Assembly: GCA_947177325.1 (NCBI GenBank)
Contig: CAMWUH010000030.1
Coordinates: 1 to 12,793 of the forward strand
DNA length: 12,793 nucleotides
Source: an uncultured Bacteroidales bacterium
GTDB lineage: Bacteria; Bacteroidota; Bacteroidia; Bacteroidales; Muribaculaceae
Reading direction: 5' to 3'
Below are positions 7,930 to 12,793 of this stretch, piece by piece (the stretch's first letter is position 1; each line of letters opens with the position of its first letter). A model generated the notes under the pieces. The model worked only from the letters and a program-made list of their open reading frames with translations. It was not told where the DNA came from and searched no databases. The position numbers were made by a program, and so were the translations under genes.

Positions 7930-8121
7930 ATGCTCTCTGAATCTCTCCAACTCATAATAGTGATAGCCATTGTAGTCGCCGCTGTCGGGTGGGCGATTTA
8001 CAGGGTATTTGTTACCCGCAAACGGCGCTCAGGCTGCGCTTCCTGCGGCATAAGAGATTGCTGCACAATGTCGAAACCGACCTCAAATTGCGAACAACTC
8101 GACTCAAAACCCAAGAGCTAA
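7930..8121 (+). CDS. Small FeoB-associated-type Cys-rich membrane protein
   Basis: This 63-residue protein has one N-terminal membrane helix (about 7-27), a basic stop-transfer stretch (RKRR, 30-33) and a cytoplasmic tail with five cysteines, SGCASCGIRDCC plus one more (C36, C39, C44, C45, C54). This layout matches the FeoB-associated Cys-rich membrane proteins, which usually lie beside feoB and are thought to take part in ferrous iron uptake. The topology is inferred from the positive-inside rule. Here it starts only 8 bases after the topB stop and there is no feoA or feoB in the window, so the iron link is unproven. It is probably the last protein gene of the operon. The next 76 bases contain no clear terminator. 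Confidence 0.75.
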   Translation: MLSESLQLIIVIAIVVAAVGWAIYRVFVTRKRRSGCASCGIRDCCTMSKPTSNCEQLDSKPKS

Positions 8122-8197
8122 TCAGTTAAAGACAGTTTTTAAGCCGCTCCAAAAATCTGAGCTCCGCAAAATAAACATAAGATTTGTTGGCAAAATA

Positions 8198-8229
8198 TTT
8201 GCATAGAAATAAAAAAACACCTACCTTTG
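8198..8229 (+). promoter_or_regulatory. Promoter of tRNA-Cys
   Basis: TTTG at 8198-8201 and TACCTTTG at 8222-8229 are 20 bases apart, a full Bacteroidota -33/-7 pair. The -7 box ends 16 bases before the mature tRNA, so the 5' leader would be about 10 nt. Confidence 0.8.
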
Positions 8230-8245
8230 CAAACGAAATCAACAA

Positions 8246-8316
8246 GGTTCCTTGACCGAGTGGTTAGGTACCGGTCTGCAAAACCGTTTACAGCAGTTCG
8301 AATCTGCTAGGAACCT
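8246..8316 (+). tRNA. tRNA-Cys (GCA)
   Basis: The 71-base gene folds as a full cloverleaf. The acceptor pairs GGTTCCT (8246-8252) with AGGAACC (8309-8315), and the discriminator is T at 8316, the cysteine identity base. The anticodon loop is CTGCAAA (8276-8282), giving anticodon GCA at 8278-8280. The T arm is AGCAG/CTGCT around TTCGAAT (8292-8308). The top pair of the anticodon stem is a C-T mismatch. The 3' CCA is not encoded and must be added after transcription. Confidence 0.95.
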
Positions 8317-8320
8317 CAGT

Positions 8321-8351
8321 AAAAAAGCCCGCTTTTTGAGCGGGCTTTTTT
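8321..8351. terminator. Strong bidirectional intrinsic terminator
   Basis: AAAAAA followed by GCCCGCT (8321-8333) pairs perfectly with AGCGGGC followed by TTTTTT (8339-8351) around a 5-base loop, giving 13 bp in all with a 7-bp GC-rich core. It lies 4 bases after the tRNA-Cys gene. The symmetric A and T tracts let it act on both strands, so it can also stop minus-strand transcripts leaving the COG0523 gene 83 bases away. Confidence 0.9.
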
Positions 8352-8433
8352 GTTACTTAGTGAGAACGAATTCGGCGAGTGTCTAACGACTGTCACTTAT
8401 GCAATGCGCCAAGATGTCACTATCGAGCCGGCT

Positions 8434-9696
8434 CTAAGCCAGACAGTTGTCGAGATCGGCCGAGAGTTGCTCACGGTCAAGATTGCGGCCAATAAATACG
8501 AGTTTTATCATGCGGTCGCCATATTCCTCATCCCAATCGCGGCGTAATGCTGGATCGCGCATCATCATCACTTCCAATTCTTCCTTGGGCGCAGTTGCAT
8601 ACCAATAGCCGGCCTCTTTCAAATTAACCTGCTTCCCGGCCGTTTCAAACAGCAGCGACATATCGCGGTTATGGCTGAAATAAATCACTCCTTTACTGCG
8701 GATAATGTCGTTGGGCCAGTGAAGGTTAACAAAACGGTCGAATTTTTCAAAATCAAAAGGTCGGCGACGAAAATAAACGAATGTACCTATTCCGTATTCT
8801 TCGGCCTCCCCTTCTTCATGATGGTGATGGTGGTGATGATGGCAATGTTCGCCACATTCGTGAGAATCCTCGTGGGGATGTTCGTGGTCGTGATGATGCT
8901 CGTGGGGATGCTCGTGATGGTGGTGTTCATGTTCATGCTCATGTTCATCTTCTATCGGACCTTCAATTTTCTGTACCCAAGTTGCCGAAGTCGCCACATC
9001 TTCAAAATCAAAAAGATGAGTTTCCAACAATTCATCTAACGGCACGTCGCAATAGTCGCAATCAATAATTCGGGCTTTAGGCTGAAGCGCACGAATAACA
9101 CTGCGAATGTGAGCCGCCTCAGTCGGAGTTACTTCTGAAACTTTATTGAGCAGAATAATATTGCAAAATTCAATCTGCTCAATGATGAGATTTTCGATAT
9201 CTTCTTCATCAATCGAATTCTCCCGGAGATTATCGCCGCATCCAAACTCATCTTTCAATCGGAGCGCGTCGACTACCGTAACAATTGCATCCAATCGAGG
9301 GCGCGCCGCTACGGCTCCGTTCGGACCAATCATTTGCTCCATAGTGCAAATGGTTTGGGCTATCGGGGCCGGCTCGCAAATGCCCGAAGCTTCTATGACG
9401 ATATAGTCGAAAGCATTTGCCGAAAGAAGTTCATCGATTTGCTTGACGAGGTCCATTTTCAACGTGCAACAAATGCAACCGTTCTGAAGGGCTACGAGAT
9501 CGCCTGCGTCTTCTTGCCCGACAATACCACCTTTTTGAATTAAATCTGCATCGATGTTAACTTCACCAATGTCATTGACAATAACGGCAAACCGTATCCC
9601 CTTCCGATTGGAGAGGATACGGTTTAAGAGGGTTGTCTTACCACTGCCGAGATAGCCGGTCAGGAGTAAAACGGGAATAACTTTAGATTCAGTCAT
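8434..9696 (-). CDS. COG0523 (CobW/Zng1-type) G3E GTPase with His-rich metal loop
   Basis: The 420-residue cytoplasmic GTPase belongs to the G3E family of metallochaperones. Visible motifs are the P-loop GYLGSGKTT (14-22), the metal-binding GCICCTLK (C74, C76, C77), the family's Walker B variant EASG (102-105), and LLNKVSE (182-188) at the G4 position, where the usual NKxD reads NKVS. Residues 251-293 hold 25 His and two Cys (C281, C285), followed by the CobW C-terminal domain (about 303-420: GTFVYFRRRPFDFEKF and later). The His-rich loop points to handling of zinc or another divalent metal; cobalamin or nitrile hydratase partners are not nearby. It lies 10 bases after the small lipoprotein gene, in a unit headed by clpB. 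No Zur-like operator is evident just upstream, and the operon's main promoter lies outside the window. Confidence 0.93.
   Translation of the reverse strand: MTESKVIPVLLLTGYLGSGKTTLLNRILSNRKGIRFAVIVNDIGEVNIDADLIQKGGIVGQEDAGDLVALQNGCICCTLKMDLVKQIDELLSANAFDYIVIEASGICEPAPIAQTICTMEQMIGPNGAVAARPRLDAIVTVVDALRLKDEFGCGDNLRENSIDEEDIENLIIEQIEFCNIILLNKVSEVTPTEAAHIRSVIRALQPKARIIDCDYCDVPLDELLETHLFDFEDVATSATWVQKIEGPIEDEHEHEHEHHHHEHPHEHHHDHEHPHEDSHECGEHCHHHHHHHHEEGEAEEYGIGTFVYFRRRPFDFEKFDRFVNLHWPNDIIRSKGVIYFSHNRDMSLLFETAGKQVNLKEAGYWYATAPKEELEVMMMRDPALRRDWDEEYGDRMIKLVFIGRNLDREQLSADLDNCLA
8818..8946 (-). repeat. Low-complexity His-codon tract inside the COG0523 gene
   Basis: The stretch encodes residues 251-293 and consists mostly of CAT/CAC and GAG/GAA/GAC codons. 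A 12-base unit, CTCGTGGGGATG on the plus strand, occurs at 8869-8880 and again at 8899-8910, a 30-base period that matches the repeated peptide HEHPHE. This looks like repeat growth by replication slippage within the metal-binding loop. Confidence 0.8.
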
Positions 9697-9706
9697 TATA
9701 AGATGT

Positions 9707-10195
9707 TTATTCGTTAGGATTAGAAGTGTAATCTGTAATGTCTACTCCAAGCGACGGATTAATTTCAGAGTCACTGTCTGAAGGAATATCATCGGCTGAA
9801 GGAACTACCACAACTTTATATTCAAGGTAACCAATGCAGGGAGCGTAGTCGACGGCATAAATGGTTACGCTTATTTGTAGCCAATGATTGCCGAGAGCAA
9901 CACCGGTGGTGTCGATTGTAAAACCATAAGGGCGTTGAATCGTGCCTCCTAAATTATAATAATCCCAAAAGTAGGTAGCCGATCCAATCACAGCCCCTTT
10001 GGGAGTGTGGTCGACCATAGTAATTGATGAGATGGTCAAAGGTTCGCCTTGAACGACATATAAGGTATTTCCTACACGTGTGGGGCCATCGAAGTTAACA
10101 GTAATGTCAACATCGGGGAATTTATCGTCGCTTTCGCATGAAGTAAGAGCTAAAAAAGGTACTACGAGAGCTAATAAATAGATGAAGCGTTTCAT
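9707..10195 (-). CDS. Small lipoprotein of unknown function
   Basis: The 162-residue protein has a clear lipoprotein signal: MKRFIYLLALVVPFLALTSC with the lipobox Cys at residue 20, followed by ESDD, which fits the Bacteroidota surface-export signal. The mature part looks like one beta-sandwich domain (about 30-135) with alternating strands, an aromatic-rich TYFWDYYNLGG (78-88) and a final YLEYKVVVVP strand, then an acidic, Ser/Asp-rich tail (about 134-162). I do not recognise the family; the strand pattern resembles Ig- or PKD-like domains but that is only a general likeness. It lies between clpB (84 bases) and the COG0523 GTPase (10 bases) and is probably co-transcribed with the latter. I see no conserved His or Cys cluster that would suggest metal binding. 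Confidence 0.8.
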   Translation of the reverse strand: MKRFIYLLALVVPFLALTSCESDDKFPDVDITVNFDGPTRVGNTLYVVQGEPLTISSITMVDHTPKGAVIGSATYFWDYYNLGGTIQRPYGFTIDTTGVALGNHWLQISVTIYAVDYAPCIGYLEYKVVVVPSADDIPSDSDSEINPSLGVDITDYTSNPNE

Positions 10196-10223
10196 AAAGT
10201 TTGAGTGTAGTTAAATAACAACG

Positions 10224-10254
10224 CCAAAGCCGGCTCGGTAAGGGTCGGCCTTGG
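10224..10254 (-). terminator. Hairpin after clpB, possible partial terminator
   Basis: On the minus strand CCAAGGCCG (10254-10246) pairs with CGGCTTTGG (10232-10224), 9 bp with one G-U, across a 13-base loop. It is followed by CGTTGTTATTT rather than a clean U run. It could reduce read-through from clpB or protect its 3' end. No -7 box is seen in this 84-base gap, so the downstream genes probably rely on read-through. Confidence 0.4.
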
Positions 10255-10279
10255 GTTAGTTATAGAGTTACGGGATATG

Positions 10280-12793
10280 TTAGTTCTTAAAAATCAATTC
10301 GTTGTCCTTAACATCAATCACAATCGGGCGTTCTTTATCAACTTTTTGAGCCAGGATGTCTTTTGAAAGTTGATTAAGCACCAAACGGTGGATTACACGC
10401 TTAACGGGACGAGCACCGAATTCGGGGTCATAACCCTCTTCGGCCAAGTAGTGAAGTGCTTCAGGAGTAACCTCCAGAGTGATTCCCGACTGGGCAAGCA
10501 TCTTCTTGATACTCTTGACTTGCAGACCAACTATCTCTTCAATCTCAACCTGGTTAAGGGGAGTGAACATGATAGTTTCGTCGATACGGTTAAGGAACTC
10601 GGGACGGATAGTCTTTTTAAGCATATCGAGCACCTCTTCTTTGGTTTTCTCAATTGTCTCGAATTTGTTTTCATCGGTCATTTTGGCGAAATTGTCGCGA
10701 ATAACTGACGAGCCCATGTTGGAGGTCATAATGATGATGGTGTTTTTGAAGTTAACCATTCGACCTTTATTATCGGTCAAGCGGCCATCATCAAGCACTT
10801 GAAGCAGGATGTTGAACACATCGGGGTGGGCTTTCTCGATTTCGTCGAAGAGCACAACTGAGTAAGGTTTGCGACGAACAGCTTCGGTCAACTGGCCACC
10901 TTCATCATAACCGACGTATCCCGGAGGCGCTCCAACAAGTCGTGACACGGCATGTTTCTCTTGATATTCACTCATATCAATTCGTGTCATCATGTTTTCG
11001 TCGTCGAAGAGATATTCGGCTAATGCCTTTGCCAATTCGGTTTTACCAACACCGGTAGTGCCGAGGAAGATAAACGAGCCGATAGGACGACGGGGGTCGT
11101 TAAGGCCTGCACGTGAACGGCGAACTGCATCAGCGATAGCCGTGATAGCTTCGTTCTGACCTACTACACGGTTGTGGAGCTCTGCTTCCAGATGGAGCAA
11201 TTTCTCCTTCTCGCTTTGCACCATTTTGTTAACCGGTATGCCGGTCCAGCGCGATACGACGTCAGCAATATCTTCGGCATCGACCTCTTCTTTAATCATC
11301 GCCTTTTCGCCTTGCATCATTTTGAGTTGCTCCTGAATGGTAGCGTTCTCGTCTTCCTTTTGTTTGATGCGGGAGTAGCGAATTTCAGCAACTTTGGCAT
11401 AATCGCCATCGCGCTCGGCCTTGTCGGCTTCAAAGTTGAGTTGCTCGATGTCAACCTTGTTTTGTTGCACTCGGTCAATCAAGTCTTTTTCAGCTTTCCA
11501 TTTGGCCATATATTCGCTCTCCTCCTCTTTGAGGCGCGAGATTTCTTTCTCGATTTCTTTAACCTTTTCATCGTCGCCCTCACGCTTGATAGCCTCACGT
11601 TCAATTTCCTTCTGGGCAATCATGCGCGAAATTTCATCAAGGGCTTGAGGCACTGAGTCCATTTCAAGGCGAAGTTTAGAAGCGGCTTCATCAACGAGGT
11701 CAATTGCCTTATCGGGTAAGAAACGGTCGGTGATGTAGCGTTCCGAGAGCTGAACGGCAGCGACTACCGCTTCATCGCGGATACGCACGTGGTGGTGGTT
11801 TTCGTAACGTTCTTTCAAGCCGCGAAGAATGGCGATAGCGCTCATTTCGTCGGGCTCGTTGACCATTACTTTCTGGAAACGACGTTCCAGCGCTTTATCC
11901 TTTTCGAAGTACTTCTGATATTCATCAAGTGTTGTTGCACCTATTGAGCGGAGTTCGCCACGAGCCAAAGCAGGCTTGAGGATATTGGCGGCGTCCATTG
12001 CGCCTTCACCTTTACCGGCTCCGACAAGTGTGTGTATTTCATCAATGAACAATATGATTTCGCCATCGCTTTGAGTAACTTCGTTAACAATCGCTTTCAA
12101 GCGTTCCTCAAACTCGCCTTTATATTTAGCGCCTGCAACCAAAGCACCCATGTCGAGTGAGAATATTTGCTTGGTGCGCAAGTTCTCAGGCACGTCGCCT
12201 CTGACTATGCGTTGAGCCAAACCTTCGGCAATGGCGGTTTTACCTGTACCGGGTTCACCGATAAGCATAGGGTTGTTTTTGGTGCGTCGTGACAAAATCT
12301 GAAGCACTCTTCGGATTTCGTCATCACGACCAATAACGGGGTCAAGCTTGCCTGAACGAGCGCGCTCATTCAAGTTGATAGCATATTTGCTTAAAGCGTT
12401 ATATGTTTCTTCGGCCGACTGATCGGTAGCTTTTTTGCCCTTACGCAATTCAGCGATGGCTGCCTCAAGCTCTTTCTCGGTCAGACCTGCATTTTTCAAA
12501 ATTGTAGACGCAGGAGATGAAATCTGAAAAACTGCTAAAAGAATTGACTCGAGGGTTACATACTCGTCACCCTGCTTTTTAGCTACATCGAGTGCTTTTT
12601 GGAGCACATCGTTAGCGGTACGGCTCAAATATGGTTCGCTACCGCCCGACACTTTAGGCAATTTCGCGATTTCGTCATCAACCTGGCGGGCGACAATAGC
12701 CGGATTAGCGCCAATCTTCTGGAAGATAAAGTTAACCAGCGACTCGCCCTCGGTCATGACGCCTTTCAATATGTGAATAGGCTCAATCTGCTG
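10280..12793 (-). CDS. clpB: ClpB, AAA+ disaggregase (5' end off the window)
   Basis: The frame is open to the right edge and shows 837 residues; the family is about 860, so some 25-30 N-terminal residues are missing. The first visible residues, QQIEPIHILKGVMTEGESL, are internal to the ClpB N-domain; the TTG at 12769 is a Leu codon, not the start. Counting from the edge: Walker A1 GEPGTGKT (179-186), pore-loop Tyr in GAKYKGEF (221-228), Walker B1 LFIDEIHT (247-254), Arg fingers in ALERRF (301-306), a charged coiled-coil M-domain (about 395-500), Walker A2 GTTGVGKT (578-585), pore-loop Tyr in GAPPGYVG (621-628) and Walker B2 VLFDEIEKA (647-655). The protein resolves aggregates with DnaK. It heads a minus-strand unit with the lipoprotein and COG0523 genes; its promoter, probably stress-responsive, is not in view. 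Confidence 0.97.
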   Translation of the reverse strand, partial: QQIEPIHILKGVMTEGESLVNFIFQKIGANPAIVARQVDDEIAKLPKVSGGSEPYLSRTANDVLQKALDVAKKQGDEYVTLESILLAVFQISSPASTILKNAGLTEKELEAAIAELRKGKKATDQSAEETYNALSKYAINLNERARSGKLDPVIGRDDEIRRVLQILSRRTKNNPMLIGEPGTGKTAIAEGLAQRIVRGDVPENLRTKQIFSLDMGALVAGAKYKGEFEERLKAIVNEVTQSDGEIILFIDEIHTLVGAGKGEGAMDAANILKPALARGELRSIGATTLDEYQKYFEKDKALERRFQKVMVNEPDEMSAIAILRGLKERYENHHHVRIRDEAVVAAVQLSERYITDRFLPDKAIDLVDEAASKLRLEMDSVPQALDEISRMIAQKEIEREAIKREGDDEKVKEIEKEISRLKEEESEYMAKWKAEKDLIDRVQQNKVDIEQLNFEADKAERDGDYAKVAEIRYSRIKQKEDENATIQEQLKMMQGEKAMIKEEVDAEDIADVVSRWTGIPVNKMVQSEKEKLLHLEAELHNRVVGQNEAITAIADAVRRSRAGLNDPRRPIGSFIFLGTTGVGKTELAKALAEYLFDDENMMTRIDMSEYQEKHAVSRLVGAPPGYVGYDEGGQLTEAVRRKPYSVVLFDEIEKAHPDVFNILLQVLDDGRLTDNKGRMVNFKNTIIIMTSNMGSSVIRDNFAKMTDENKFETIEKTKEEVLDMLKKTIRPEFLNRIDETIMFTPLNQVEIEEIVGLQVKSIKKMLAQSGITLEVTPEALHYLAEEGYDPEFGARPVKRVIHRLVLNQLSKDILAQKVDKERPIVIDVKDNELIFKN

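Noticed and set aside
8350..8547. A 65-codon plus-strand frame after the tRNA terminator
   Set aside because: It begins with a TTG inside the terminator's tail and its second half is antisense to the end of the COG0523 gene; no protein-like features.
8818..8946. Possible tandem repeat or CRISPR-like array
   Set aside because: The repetition follows His/Glu codons in one reading frame of a real gene, with no spacers of constant length.
8671..9039. Plus-strand frame of 122 codons rich in Met and Val, resembling a membrane protein
   Set aside because: It is the antisense of the His-codon tract (CAT/CAC read backwards gives ATG/GTG), so its hydrophobic look is an artefact.
11174..11656. A 160-codon plus-strand frame rich in Phe and Leu
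   Set aside because: It is antisense to the coiled-coil M-domain of clpB; Lys/Glu-rich coding sequence read backwards gives Phe/Leu-rich translations.
10280..12769. clpB as a complete 829-residue protein starting at TTG 12769
   Set aside because: The frame continues upstream to the window edge with residues (QQIEPIHI) that belong to the ClpB N-domain, so the TTG is an internal Leu codon and the gene is simply cut by the window.

Overview
The window looks like chromosomal DNA from the Bacteroidota, most likely a gut Bacteroidales (Muribaculaceae-like; the family placement is inference). The grounds are three copies of the Bacteroidota -7 promoter box TACCTTTG, two of them with a TTTG -33 element exactly 20 bp upstream; lipoproteins whose lipidated Cys is followed by acidic residues, as in the Bacteroidota surface-export signal; a DUF4270-type lipoprotein; and Bacteroidota-like ClpB and TopB sequences. 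I see no insertion sequence, CRISPR array, phage gene or integrase.

Layout. (1) 1-2086, minus strand: a two-gene unit of a glycogen-synthase-like protein that keeps only the N-terminal GT5 half and lacks the substrate-binding motif, followed with a 4-base ATGA overlap by a DUF4270 lipoprotein that runs off the left edge. (2) 2087-2476: a 390-base divergent intergenic region with a promoter facing each way and, on the minus strand, a structured leader that ends in a terminator-like hairpin. (3) 2477-8121, plus strand: a probable operon of a standalone DsbD-alpha-like protein, full-length DsbD, MazG, DNA topoisomerase III and a small Cys-rich FeoB-associated-type membrane protein, with gaps of only 8-49 bases. 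(4) 8198-8351: tRNA-Cys(GCA) with its own promoter and a strong intrinsic terminator, which also lies at the convergence with the minus-strand genes. (5) 8434-12793, minus strand: clpB (its 5' end off the right edge), a small lipoprotein of unknown function, and a COG0523 GTPase with a very His-rich loop.

Functional themes. The plus-strand operon mixes envelope thiol reduction (two DsbD-alpha modules plus the electron-transporting DsbD) with nucleotide-pool and DNA housekeeping. The minus-strand right half joins protein disaggregation to a probable metal chaperone. Most genes are housekeeping. The less ordinary items are the degenerate GT5 protein and its structured leader, the paired DsbD-alpha modules, and the COG0523 protein with a 25-His loop and an altered G4 motif. 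I did not find a clearly new multi-gene system.
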